DNA of 64,000 nucleotides from Phocoena phocoena (lineage: Eukaryota; Chordata; Mammalia; Artiodactyla; Phocoenidae), in contig NC_089221.1 in the NCBI RefSeq assembly GCF_963924675.1, forward strand, positions 89,322,998 through 89,386,997, in the 5' to 3' direction. Positions 1 through 12,001 of the stretch are shown piece after piece; position 1 is the stretch's first letter; every line of letters starts with the position of its first letter. The notes under the pieces are model-generated. The model was not told the DNA's origin. It worked only from the letters and a program-made list of their open reading frames with translations, and did not search any database. Made by a program: the position numbers and the translations under genes.

Positions 1-703
1 AAGGCAACTAGAAAATCTGAAGACCGTAGTTTTAATTGAGCTTAAGAATTGTATTATTTGACTGAGTCTCCTGATGTTAAAATATGTGAGCTTATTTACA
101 TTTTCTTTCTAAAGGAATTAGTGATGTACTTTTTCATTTTCTGGAATTTGATTACTCCCATTAAATCAATGTAAAATGTATAGAGTATATACTTTTAAAG
201 TAAGTTCTTATATAACTATGTAAATGCATGAGACTTATGTGAATTTCCCTTTTATAATCACAACTATCTTTATACTCATGATTACCTGAAAAAGTATAAA
301 ATTATATTTTTGAAAATTTTGTATCTGTTTTCAAACTCCTTCTTCTACCTTTAACATGGAAATAGGTTTTTTGTGTGAAGTTATTTACTATTTATAAGGA
401 TAATGTGTTGGCAAATTCTTCCAACATTTACAGGCTTTATGTCAGAACCTTAGTTTATCTGGAGAGGCCACACCAGGCCATTTCTGGAATGGGCTGTAGG
501 AATTGCTGGAGCACTGATGGTGGATACCCAAGCTGTGGCTCTGGCATTCAGAGTCATTGCTTTAGACATTAGGGGGTCTTTGAAAAGCTATTTAAAAACT
601 CAATCTGATATATAGTGTCCAGCTTGAGAAGACAAGGCTACGGGGGAGATAGGACCCAGAAATAGCTCCTATAGTAAGTAAGGGTTAAATTCTGGATTTG
701 ATC
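1..703. other. Unassigned intronic sequence
   Basis: AT-rich sequence upstream of the L1 insertion. The only open frame (375-572, + strand) is short and resembles nothing I know. By position it is FER intron, because the FER exons further right are on the same strand and internal. I recognise no repeat here. Confidence 0.5.
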
Positions 704-716
704 AAGAATTGGTTTG

Positions 717-2693
717 AGAAGGTAGCAGGAATGTGACAGAAGAGTAAGATGCGGAGATCACCTTCCTCCCCACAGATACATCAGAAATACATCTACATAT
801 GGTACTGCTCCTATAGAACACCCACTGAATACTGGCAGAAGACCTCAGACCTCCCAAAAGGCAAGAAACTCCCCACATACCTGGGTAGGGTAAAAGAGAA
901 AAGAAAAAACAGACAAAAGAATAGGGACAGAACCTGCACCAGTGGGAGGGAGCTGTGAAGGAGGAAAGGTTTCCACACACTAGGAAGCCCCTTCACAGGC
1001 GGAGACTGTGGGTGGCGGAGAGGGAAAGCTTCAGAGCCATGGAGGAGAGCACAGCAACAGGGGTGTGGAAGGCAAAGCAGAGAGATTCCCGCACAGAGGA
1101 TCGGGGCCGACCAGCATTCACCAGCCCGATTGGCTTGTCTGCTCACCCGCCGGGGCGGGTGTGGGCTGGGAGCTGAGACTCGGGCTTTAGTCGGAGCGCA
1201 GGGAGAAGACTGGCGGTGTGAACAAAGCCTGAAGGAGTTAGTGCACCACGGCTAGCCGGGAGGGAGTCTGGGAAAAAGTCTGGACCTGCTGAAGAGGAAA
1301 GAGACATTTTCTTCCCTCTTTGTTTCCTGGTGAGCAAGGAGAGGGGTTTAAAAGCACTGCTTAAAGGAACTCCAGAGATGGGCGCGAGCCGCGGCTATCA
1401 GCGCAGACCCGAGATGGGCATGAGACACTAAGGCTGCAGCTGCCACCACCAAGAAGCCTGTGAGCAAGCACAGGTCACTATCCACAACTCCTCCTGGGAG
1501 CCTGTGCAGACCGCCACTGCAAGGGTCCTGTGATCCAGGGACAACTTCCCCGGGAGAATGCACAGCACGCCTCAGGCTGAGGTAAAGTCATGCCGGCCGC
1601 TGCCGCCACAGCCTCACCCCGTTCCCCTCCCTCCCCCCGGCCGGAGTGAGCCAGAGCCCCTGAATCAGCTGCTCCTTTAACCCCATCCTGTCTGAGCGAA
1701 GAACAGAAGCCCTCAGGTGACCTACACGCAGAGGCGGTGCCAAATCCAATGCTTAAATTCCGGAGCTGTGCATACAAGTAAAGAAAGGGAAATCTCTCTC
1801 AGCAGCCTCAGGAGCAGCGGATTAAATCTCCACAATCAACTTGATGTACCCTGCATCTGTGGAAAATATGAATAGACAACTAATCATCCCAAATTGACGA
1901 GGTGGTCTTTGAGAACAAGATATATTATTTTTTCCCCTTTTCCTCTTTTTGTGAGTGTGTATGTGTATGCTTCTGTGTGAGATTTTGTCTGCATAGATTT
2001 CCTTTCATCATTTGTCCTAGGGTTCTGTCAGTCCGTTTTGTTTTTTTAACTTAAAAAATGTTTTTTTCTTAATAATTATTTTTTGTTTTAATAACTTTTT
2101 TTTAATCTTTATATTATTTTATCCTCTTTCTTTCCTCCTTTCTTTCTTTTGTTTTCTTTTGTTTTCTTTCTTCTTTTTCTCCCTTTTATTCTGAGCTGTG
2201 TGGATGAAAGGCTCTTGGTGCTCCAGGCAGGAGTCAGCGCTGTGCCTCTGAGCTGGGAGAGCCAACTTCAGGACACTGGTCCACAAGAGACCTCCCAGCT
2301 CCATGTAATATCAAATGGCGAAAATCTCCCAGAGATCTCCATCTCAGTGCCAAGACCCAGCTTCACTCAACGACCAGCAAGCTACAGTGCTGGAAACCCT
2401 ACGTGAAACAACTAGCAAGACAGAAACATAACTCTATCCATTAGCAGAAAGGCTGCCTAAAATCATAATAAGGCCGCAGACACCCCAAAACACACCACCA
2501 GACGTGGATCTGCCCACCAGAAAGACAAGACCCAGCCTCATCCACCAGAAGACAGGCACTAGTCCCCTCCACCAGGAAGCCTACACAACCCACTGAAACA
2601 TCCTTAGCCACTAGGGACAGACAACAAAAACAACGGGAACTATGAATCTGCAGCCTGCAAAAAGGAGACCCCAAACACAGTAAGATAAGCAAG
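717..2693 (+). promoter_or_regulatory. L1 5' UTR / internal promoter region
   Basis: About 2 kb between the L1 5' end and ORF1. The segment at about 1000-1750 is GC-rich and contains many CpGs, unlike the surrounding AT-rich intron. It is followed by a T-rich segment at 1920-2190. In the L1 family this region carries the internal RNA polymerase II promoter. I infer that role from position and saw no specific factor sites. Short open frames on both strands here are not genes. Confidence 0.75.
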
Positions 2694-3587
2694 ATGAGAA
2701 GACAGAAAAACACACAGCAGATGAAAGAGCAAGGTAAAAACCCACCGGACATAACAAATGAAGAGGAAATAGGCAGTCTACCTGAAAAAGAATTCAGAAT
2801 AATGATAGTAAAGATGATCCAAAATCTTGGAAATAGAATAGAGAAAATGCAAGAAACATTTAACAAGGACCTAGAAGAACTAAAGAGGAAACAAGCAACG
2901 ATGAACAACACAATAAATGAATTTAAAAATACTCTAGATGGGATCAATAGCAGAATAACTGAGGCAGAAGAATGGATAAGTGACCTGGAAGATAAAATAG
3001 TGGAAATAACTACTGCAGAGCAGAATAAATAAAAAAGAATGAAAAGAACTGCGGAAAGTCTCAGAGACCTCTGGGACAACATTAAACGCACCGACATTCG
3101 AATTATAGGGGTCCCAGAAGAAGAAGAGAAAAAGAAAGGGACTGAGAAAATATTTGAAGAGATTATAGTTGAAAGCTTCAATAATATGGGAAAGGAAACA
3201 GTTCATCAAGTCCAGGAAGCACAGAGAGTCCCATACAGGATAAATACAAGGAGAAACACGCCAAGACAGATATTAATCAAACTATCAAAAATTAAATACA
3301 AAGAAAACATATTAAAAGCAACAAGGGAAAAACAACAAATAACACATAAGGGAGTCCCCATAAGGTTAACAGCAGATCTTTCAGCAGTAACTCTGCAAGC
3401 CAGAAGGGAGTGGCAGGACACATTTAAAGTGATGAAGGAGAAGAACCTACAACCAAGATTACTTTACCCAGCAAGGATCTCATTCAGATTTAATGGAGAA
3501 ATTAAAACCTTTACAGACAAGCAAAAGCTGAGAGAGTTCAGCACCACCAAACCAGCTTTACAGCAAAGGCTGAAGGACCTTCTCTAG
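2694..3587 (+). pseudogene. L1 ORF1p (RNA-binding chaperone), interrupted
   Basis: One reading frame runs from ATG 2694 to the stop before 3588, about 297 codons, broken only by an in-frame TAA at 3030-3032. The N-terminal part is a lysine/glutamate-rich coiled coil with heptad-like spacing (about 2760-3030). The second part holds the RRM-like and C-terminal domains, with motifs such as RDLWDNIKRTDIRIIGVPE and PARISFRFNGE. In the family ORF1p forms trimers that coat L1 RNA. Downstream of the stop, ATG 3039 is in the same frame but would lack the coiled coil. The length is slightly below that of human ORF1p. Confidence 0.9.
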
Positions 3588-3649
3588 GCAAAAAACACAA
3601 GAGAAGGAAAACAAGCACAAAACAATTAAGAAAATGGGAATAGGAACAT

Positions 3650-6600
3650 ACATATAGATAATTTCCTTTTATGTAAATTGATTAAGGGCTCCCACCGAAA
3701 GACACAGACTGGCTACAAAAACAAGAATGGATACAGAATGGATACAAAAACAAGACCCATATATATGACATCTACAAGAGACCCACTTCAGACCTAGAGA
3801 AACATACAGACTGAAAGTGAGGGGATGGAAAAAGATATTCCATGCAAATGCAAATCAAAAGAAAGCTGGAGTAGCAATTCTCATATCAGATAAAATAGAC
3901 TTTAAAATAAAGACTATTACAAGAGACAAAGAAAGACACTACATAATGATCAAGGGATCGATCAAAGAAGAAGATATGACAATTGTAAATAATTATGCAC
4001 GCAACATAGGAGCACTTCAATACATAAGGCAAATGCTAACAGCCATAAAAGGGGAAATCGACAGTAACCCATTCATAGTAGGGGACTTTAACACCCCACT
4101 TTCACCCATGGACAGATCATCCAAAATGAAGATAAATAAGGAAACACAAGCATTAAACGATACATTAAACAGGATGGACTTAAATGATATTTATAGGACA
4201 TTCCATCCAAAAACAACAGAATACACGCTTTTCTCAAGTGCTCATGGAACATTCTCCAGGATAGATCATCTCTTGCATCACAAATCAAGCCTTGGTAAAT
4301 TTCAGAAAATTGAAATTGTATCAAGTGTCTTTTCCGACCACAATGCTATGAGACTAGATATTAATTACAGGAAATGATCTGTAAAAAATACAAACAAATG
4401 GAGGCTCAGAAATACACTACTTAATAACCAAGAGATCACTGAAGAAATCAAAGAGGAAATTAAAAAATACCTAGAAAAAACTGACAATGGAGACACGATG
4501 ACGCAAAACCTATGGGATGCAGCAAAAGCAGTTTTAAGATGGAAGTTTATAGCAATACAATCCTACCTTAAGAAACAGGAAACATCTCGAATAAACAACC
4601 TAACCTTGCACCTAAAGCAGTTAGAGAAAGAAGAACAAAAATCCCCAAAAGTTATCAGAAGGAATGAAATCATAAAGATCAGATCAGAAATAAATGAAAA
4701 AGAAATGAAGGAAACAATAGCAAAGCTCAATAAAACTAAAAGCTGGTTCTTTGAGAAGATAAACAAAATTGATAAACCATTAGCCAGACTCATCAAGAAA
4801 AAAAGGGAGAAGACTCAAATCAATAGAGTTAGAAATGAAAAAGGAGAAGTAACAACTGACACTGCAGAAATACAAAAGATCATGAGAGATTACTACAATC
4901 AGCTCTATGCCAATAAAATGGACAACCTGGAAGAAATGGACAAATTCTTAGAAATGCGCAACCTGCCAAGACTGAATCAGGAAGAAATAGAAAATATGAA
5001 CAGACCAATCACAAGCACTGAAATTGAAACTGTGATTAAAAATCTTCCAACAAAGAAAAGCCCAGGACCAGATGGCCTCACAGGTGAATTCTATCAAACA
5101 TTTAGAGAAGAGCTAACACCTATCCTTCTCAAACTCTTCCAAAATATAGCAGAGGGAGGAACACTCCCAAACTCATTCTGCGAGGCCACCTTCACCCTGA
5201 TACCAAAACCAAATAAAGATGTCACAAAGAAAGAAAACTAGATGCCAATATCACTGATGAACATATATGCAAAAATCCTCAACAAAATACTAGCAAAGAG
5301 AATCCAACAGCACATTAAAAGGATTATACACCATGATCAAGTGGGGTTTATTTCAGTAATGCAAGGATTCTTCAATATACGCAAATCAATCAACGTGATA
5401 CACCATGTTAACAAATTGAAGGAGAAAAAACTTATGATCATCTCAATAGATGCAGAGAAAGCTTTCAACAAAATTCAACACCCATTTATGATAAAAAGCC
5501 CTGCAGAAAGTAGGCATAGAGGGAACTTTCCTCAACATAGTAAAGGCCATATATGACAAACCCACAGCAAATATCATTCTCAATGGTGAAAAACTGAAAG
5601 CATTTCCACTAAGATCAGGAACAAGACTAGGTTGCCCACTCTCACCACTCTTATTCAACATAGTTTTGGAAGTTTTAGCCACAGCAATCAGAGAAGAAAA
5701 GGAAATAAAAGGAATCCAAATCGGAAAAGAAGAAGTAAAGCTGTCACTGTTTGCAGATGACTTGATACTATACATAGAGAATCCTAACGATGCTACCAGA
5801 AAACTACTAGAGCTAATCAATGAATTTGGTAAAGTAGCAGGATACAAAATTAATGCACAGAAATCTCTGGCATTCCTATACACTAATGATGAAAAATCTG
5901 AAAGTAAAATCAAGAAAACACTCCCATTTACCATTGCAACAAAAAGAATAAAGTATCTAGGAATAAACCTACTTAAGGAGACAAAAGACCAGTATGCAGA
6001 TAATTATAAGACACTGACGAAAGGAGTTAAAGATGATACACATAGATGGAGAGATATACCATGTTCTTGGATGGGAAGAATCAACATTGTGAAAATGACT
6101 CTACTACCCTAAGCAATCTACAGATTGAATGCAATCCCTATCAAAGTACCACTGGCATTTTTCACAGAACTAGAACAAAAAAATTCACAATTTGTATGGA
6201 AACACAAAAGACCCCCGAATAGCCAAAGAAATCTTGAGAACAAAAAATGAAGCTCGAAGAATTAGGCTCCCTGACTTCAGACTATATTGCAAAGGTACAG
6301 TAATCAAGACAGTATAGTGCTGGCACAAAAACAGAAATATAGATCAATGGAACAGGATAGAAAGCCCAGAGATAAACCCATGCACATATCTTCACCTTAT
6401 CTTTGATAAAGGAGGCAAGAATATACAGTGGAGAAAGGACAGCCTCTTCAATAAGTGGTGCTGGGAAAACTGGACACGTACATGTAAAAGTATGAGATTA
6501 GAGCATTCCCTAACACCATACAGAAAAATAATACCAAAATGGATTAAAGACCTAATTGTAGGGCCAGAAACTATGAAACTCTTAGGGGAAAACATAGGCA

Positions 6601-7474
6601 AAACACTCTATGCCATAAATCACAGCAAGCTCCTTGCTGACCCACCTCCTAGAGAAATGGAAATAAAAACAAAAATAAACAAATGGGACCTAATGAAACT
6701 TCAAAGCTTTTGCACAGCAAAGGAAACCATAAACAAGACCAAAAGACAACCTCCAGAATGTGAGAAAATAGCTGCAAATGAAGCAACTGACAAAGGGTTA
6801 ATCTCCAAAATTTGCAAGCAGCTCATGCAGCTCAATAACAAAAAAGCAAACAACCCAATCCAAAAATGGGCAGAAGACCTAAATAGACATTTCTCCAAAG
6901 AAGATACACAGATTGCCAGCAAACACATGAAAGAATGCTCAACATCATTAATCATTAGAGAAATGCAAATGAAAACTACAATGAGATATCATCTCACATC
7001 GGTCAGAATGGCCATTATCAAAAAATCTTCAAACAATAAATGCTGGAGAGGGTGTGGAGAAAAGGGAACCCTCTTGCACTGTTGGTGGGAATGTAAATTG
7101 ATACAGCCACTATGTAGAACAGTATGGAGGTTCCTTAAAAAACTACAAATAGAACTACCATATGACCCAGCAATCCCACTACTGGGCATATAACATGAGA
7201 AAACCATAATTCAAAAAAGTCATGTACCAAAATGTTCATTGCAGCTCTGTTTACAATAGCCAGGACATGGAAGCAACCTAAATGTTCATCTTTGGATGAA
7301 TGGATAAAGAAGATGTGGCATGTGTATACAATGGACTATTACTCAGCCATGAAAAGAAACGAAATTGAGTTATTTGTAGTCAGTTGCATGGACCTAGAGT
7401 CTGTCATACAGAGTGAAGTAAGTCAGAAAGAGAAAAACATATACAGTATGCTAGCACATATATATGGAATCTAA
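3650..7474 (+). pseudogene. L1 ORF2p (endonuclease/reverse transcriptase), decayed
   Basis: ORF2 with its domains in order. The endonuclease has QETH at 3775-3786, GDFN at about 4082 and SDH at 4333-4341. The reverse transcriptase has the active-site FADD at 5750-5761. The C-terminal part has the cysteine-rich segment (CWRGCGEKG, about 7040-7080). Visible breaks are a TGA at 3766 just before the catalytic Glu motif, TGA 4375-4377, TAG 5239-5241, a frameshift near 5500-5525, TAA 6110-6112, a frameshift between 6112 and 6490, and TAA 7191-7193. A short local duplication (gaatggatac repeated, about 3725-3745) disturbs the N-terminus. The catalytic motifs survive but no full-length product is possible. 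Confidence 0.92.
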
Positions 7475-7894
7475 GGAAAAAAGAAACAAGGTCATAAAGA
7501 ACCTAGGGGTAAGATGGGAATGGAGAGGCAGACCTACTAAAGAATGGACTTGAGGATGTGGGGAGGGGGAAGGGTAGGCTCTGACAAAGTGAGAGAGTGG
7601 CATGGACATATATACACTACCAAACATAGAATAGATAGCTAGTGGGAAGCAGCCTCTTAGCATAGGGAGATCAGCTCGGTGCTTTGTGACCACTTAGAGG
7701 GGTGGGATAGGGAGGGTGGGAGCGAGGGAGACGCAAGAGGGAAGAGATATGGGTACATGTGTATATGTATAACTGATTCACTTTGTTATAAAGCAGAAAC
7801 TAACACACCATTGTAAAGCAATTATACATTGTAAAGCCATTATACCAATAAAGATGTTAAAGAAAAAAAAAGGGTAATAATATATGAAAAAAAA
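7475..7894 (+). other. L1 3' UTR with G-rich tract and poly(A) signal
   Basis: The 3' UTR after ORF2. A run of five G-tracts at 7699-7720 fits the G-quadruplex pattern G3+N1-3. AATAAA lies at 7847-7852, followed by A-rich tail sequence. A ttgtaaagc unit is locally repeated just before the signal (7811 and 7830). The same G-rich tract and AATAAA occur at the matching place in the L1 ending at 45753. Because this L1 is in the gene sense, its AATAAA is readable from FER pre-mRNA. Confidence 0.8.
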
Positions 7895-7907
7895 AAGAAT
7901 TGGTTTG

Positions 7908-8509
7908 GCATCAAGGGTTCAGTTACTGCAAATGGAGGTTCAGCAGCAGTAGCACATCAGCTGGAGGCCTGGGTTAATACTGAAATTCCAAATTCCTGAT
8001 CCCTGCTGTATGGGTTACACAAAATACGTTAAATTTTCAATGTTAGAATTTATATCCAAAGGAACACTGATTTATGTTGTCTAATGTAAAATATAACATT
8101 CATTTGTTATATGAATATAGCACCATTTTAGTTAAATTTTTTGGTATTGAATAATATACGCTAAATATCGAAGTCATTTTGCTCTATGCTGTGTCAAGGG
8201 AACAAATGTTTGTCTTAAATTGACTTGGACTAATTTGGATATTAGTCTGTTGATTATTATTTATAACATGTATGCTGAGAACAACCAAAATAATTTTAGC
8301 CTATTTAGCTAAAGTTAATAGTGTTTCATTAGAGCATGGAATAATAAGTTCTTTTACTTTCCTATAGCATATTAAGTTCTGAATACTTTTAGTTGGTTAA
8401 GCACATTGTTAAGTTTGCCATAAAACAATTTTGTGAATCCATAAAGCTTGTATCCAAACTAAGGTTCTGACATAATGGCTGTAAATGGAAACATTTGCCA
8501 TCACCTCAT
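7908..8509. other. Unassigned intronic sequence
   Basis: About 600 bp of AT-rich sequence between the TSD of the full-length L1 and the old antisense L1. I see no coding potential, recognisable repeat or RNA gene. Confidence 0.45.
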
Positions 8510-11500
8510 CATCAGAAAGAGTAGATGACTTCTCAAAAGAACTCCTATAAGATCATATTGTCTATGAACAAAGATAGTTTTCCTTTTCCTTTTCAATCTG
8601 GATGTCTTTTTTTTTTTTTTTCCTTTTTCTTGCCTCTTTGCCCTAGCTAGACCCTTCAGTATAGTGTTGAACAGACATAGAAAGACCAAACATGTTTGCC
8701 TTGTCCCTGATCTTAGGGGAAAGACTTTCATCATAAATATGACGTTAACTGTAGTTTTTCAAACGTTTTTCCTTTTATCGGGTTGAAGAAGTTCCTTTTT
8801 ATTCCTGCTTAAGAATGGATGTCAGATTTTGTCAAATGCTTTTGCCATATCTGTGGAGATGGATATTTTTTTTCTTCTTTTACCTTGATATGGTGAATTA
8901 TTTTGATTGATTTTCACATTTTAAAAATATTATACCATCTTCACATTCCTGGAATAAACTCCTCTTGGTTATGATGTATTATTATTTTTTATGTTGTTTG
9001 ATATGGTTGGCTAAGTTTTTATGGATTTTCAAATATGTCTGTTTCTTTTAATATCTTTGTCTCATTTTTGTATAAGGATAATACTGTCCTGTCTATGATT
9101 GACCCCTCTTAGTAATGTTTGTGTTCAATTTATAATATTTCTTAAATATTGGCAGAATTCACTTGTGAAGCCATCTGCGTCTGCTTGCTTTATTTTTTTC
9201 TCTTTTGCTAAGATTTTTAAACTATAAATTCAATTTCTTTAATTGATATAGGCTATTCAGTTTATCTTTTTCTTTGAGTTTTAGTAGGTTGTATCTTTCA
9301 AGGAATTGTCCATTTCATTTGTTTAATTTATTGGTACTAAGGTGTTCAGAATACTTCCTTATCCACCTTTTTATATTTGTAGAATCTGTGATGATATTTT
9401 CTTTCTCATTTTTGTTATTGGTACTTTGTGTCTTCTCTTTTATCCCTAATCATTTTGGCTAGAGGTTTATCAATTTTATTAATCTTCTCAAAGATTGGCT
9501 TTAGGCTTTATTTTCTTTCTATTTTTCTGCTTTCTATTTAATTGATTTATGCTCTAATTTTTGTTTTTTTGTTTCTTCTACTTGCTTTAGGCTTAGTTTG
9601 CACCAGTTTTTCTATTTTTTCTTTTTTTTAATCTGGAAGCTAATTAAGATCATTGATTTGAGAACTATCTTCTTTTCTTATGTAGGCATTAGTGCTATGA
9701 ATTTCCCTAAGGACTATTTTAGCAACATTCCATACATTTGTATGTATTGTGTCTTCATTTTTCTTCAGTTCAAAATACTTAAAGTATTTCCTTTTGGCTT
9801 TTCTTTTTCTTTGATACATAGGCTATTTAGAAATGTATTTGGTTTCCTAAAGATTTGACATTAAAAAAAGTCTATTTTTCATTTATAATTTAATTTCATT
9901 TAGTCTGAGAATATTCTTTTTGTGACTTTATTCCTTTTACAGTTATGAATGCATGTTATATGGCCCATAGTATGGTTTACCTTGGTAAATGCTTCATGTG
10001 CACTTGATAAGAATATGTATTCTGCTGTTGTTGGTTGCAGTGGTCTATATTGCTGTCTTGGGCCAGTTGGTTAATAGTGTTATTAAAAGTTTTTAGGTTG
10101 TTACTGACTTTCTGTCTACTTGTTCCATCAATTGTTGAGAGGGGGCAATTGAAATCTCCCACTGTAATTGTAGATTTGTCTATTTCTTCTCATAGTTTTG
10201 TCAGTTTTTTGCTTAATGTATTTTGAAACTCTAGTTATTGGGTGTAAAAGTAGTCATGATTGTTGTATTCTCTTGATGCCCTGACCCTTTTGTCATATGA
10301 AATGACCTTTATTATCCCTGGTAGTATTCTTTGCTGTGTTATCTGTTCTATCTGATATTAATATTAGATACTTCGATTAGTGTTTACATGATATATCTTT
10401 TTATCATCCTTTTACTTCAACATTTTTTAGTCTTTATATAGTTGAAGTGCATTTCTTATAAGCAGCATATAATTAGGTCTTGCTTTTTTATCTTGATAAT
10501 CTTTACATTTTAACTGGGATAGTTAGACTATAATGTGATTGACTTTGATAATGTTAGGTTTAAATCTGTCATCTTGCAGTTTTTTTTCTCTTTGTTTCAT
10601 CAGTCCTTTATTCTCCTTTTCCTTTTTTCTGCCTCCTTTTGGAATAATTGAAAAAAATTTATTAAGATTCCCATTTATCCCCTTTATTAGCTGTAACTTT
10701 TTCTTTTGTTTATTGTTTTTTCTTTTGTTTATTCTCCTTTATTAGTCTTATTGGCTGTAACTTTTTCTTTTGTTATTTTATCTTTGATTTACCATAGTAT
10801 ACCTTCAAGTGATGTTATATCACCTTGTGTATAATAAGGAAACCTTACACTGGTATAGTCTTCCTATATTTGTGCTATTGTGATATATTTTACTTTTGCA
10901 TATGTTTTTAACTTTGTACTATATTGTTAATATTGTTGTTTAGTCACGTATCTTTAAAATTATAATAAAACGTCTTATATGTTTATCCATGTAGTTATCT
11001 TTCCTAGCATTCTTTATTCCATCTGGTATCATTTTACTTTTGCCTGAATGACTTACTTTAACATTTCTTTTAATATAAGTCTACACATAGTAAGTTCTTT
11101 CAGCTTTTGTACATCTGAAAAAGTTTTAATTTCACCTTTGATTTTGAAATATATTTTTGTAGGATGTAGAATTTTCTTTTAGCAGGTATTTTTTTCCCTG
11201 TTGGGTCTTTAAAGATGTTGCCCTTTGGCCATGTCAAGGAGAAATCTGTTCTAATACTTTTCTTTGTTGCTCTGCATCTTTTATATCCCTTTGGCAGCTT
11301 TTAGGATTTCCTTTTTATTGTTGATTTTGAGCAATTTGATTATGATGTGTGTTCCTGTAAGTTTTTTCTCCTTGTGTTTGTGGTTTTTGAGCTTCTTATA
11401 TCTGAGAGTTTATAATTTTCATCAAATTTGGAAAACTTTCAGCCGTTATTTCTTCATGCATATTTTCTGTCTATGTCTCTCTTTCTGCTGTCCTTTGGAG

Positions 11501-11867
11501 ACTCCAGTTACATGTATTATTAGGCTGTTTGTATTTGCCTCACAGCCAACTGATGGTCAGTTTATTTTTTCCCCTTGTCTTTTTAGCTTTCTGTTTCATT
11601 TTGGTTAGTTTCTATGATTGTATCTACACTTTTACTAATCTTGTTTTCTGCAGTGTCTAATCTGCCTTTAATCTCATGTAGTATATTTTTTATCTTAGAT
11701 ATTATAGATTTTGCCTGGATAATTACGATGTGGGTCTTTTCTTAAATCTTCCATGTGTCTACTTAACACAATAACCCAAGTTTTACAGTCTTAGTGGACT
11801 TCATCGTCTTTCTTCATTTGTTCTGAAAGTTGTTATGAGTTTATTCACTCCCAGATTTCATTTTGGT
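8510..11867 (-). mobile_element. Old L1 (L1M-type) fragment, antisense
   Basis: Strongly diverged L1 read on the minus strand. The RT part is at about 8540-8730 ([14 protein letters not shown], decayed), then more ORF2 and an endonuclease remnant at 9977-10162 (MGDFNCPLSTID). The 5' region is at about 11200-11860. The 3' end is missing at the left. Many frameshifts and high T content on the + strand indicate great age. A younger L1 (11885-16150) appears to have inserted at its right edge. Confidence 0.75.
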
Positions 11868-12001
11868 TCTCTGTAATCTCCACTTTTTTTTCCCCCAATT
11901 CATTCCCCCCACCGACTTCCCCCGCTTGGTGTCCATACGTTTGTTCTCTACATCGGTGTCTCTATTTCTACCTTGCAAACCGGTTCACCTGTATGATTTT
12001 T

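Larger units (their letters stand above)
717..7894 (+). mobile_element. Full-length L1 (LINE-1), inactive, sense to FER
   Basis: A complete L1 of about 7.18 kb: GC-rich 5' UTR, ORF1, ORF2, 3' UTR, AATAAA and an A-rich tail. It is flanked by a perfect 13-bp target-site duplication, aagaattggtttg, at 704-716 and 7895-7907, so both ends are fixed by sequence. The A-rich start of the TSD fits the usual L1 endonuclease preference. Both ORFs carry several disabling changes, so this copy cannot be autonomous. It is closely related to the sense L1 at 42001-45753. The tail is composite: an A run, then a short ggtaataatatatg unit, then a second A run. Confidence 0.93.

Noticed and set aside
2441..3181. 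246-codon minus-strand open frame
   Set aside because: It is the shadow of L1 ORF1 on the opposite strand, serine/leucine-rich because the sense strand is purine-rich.
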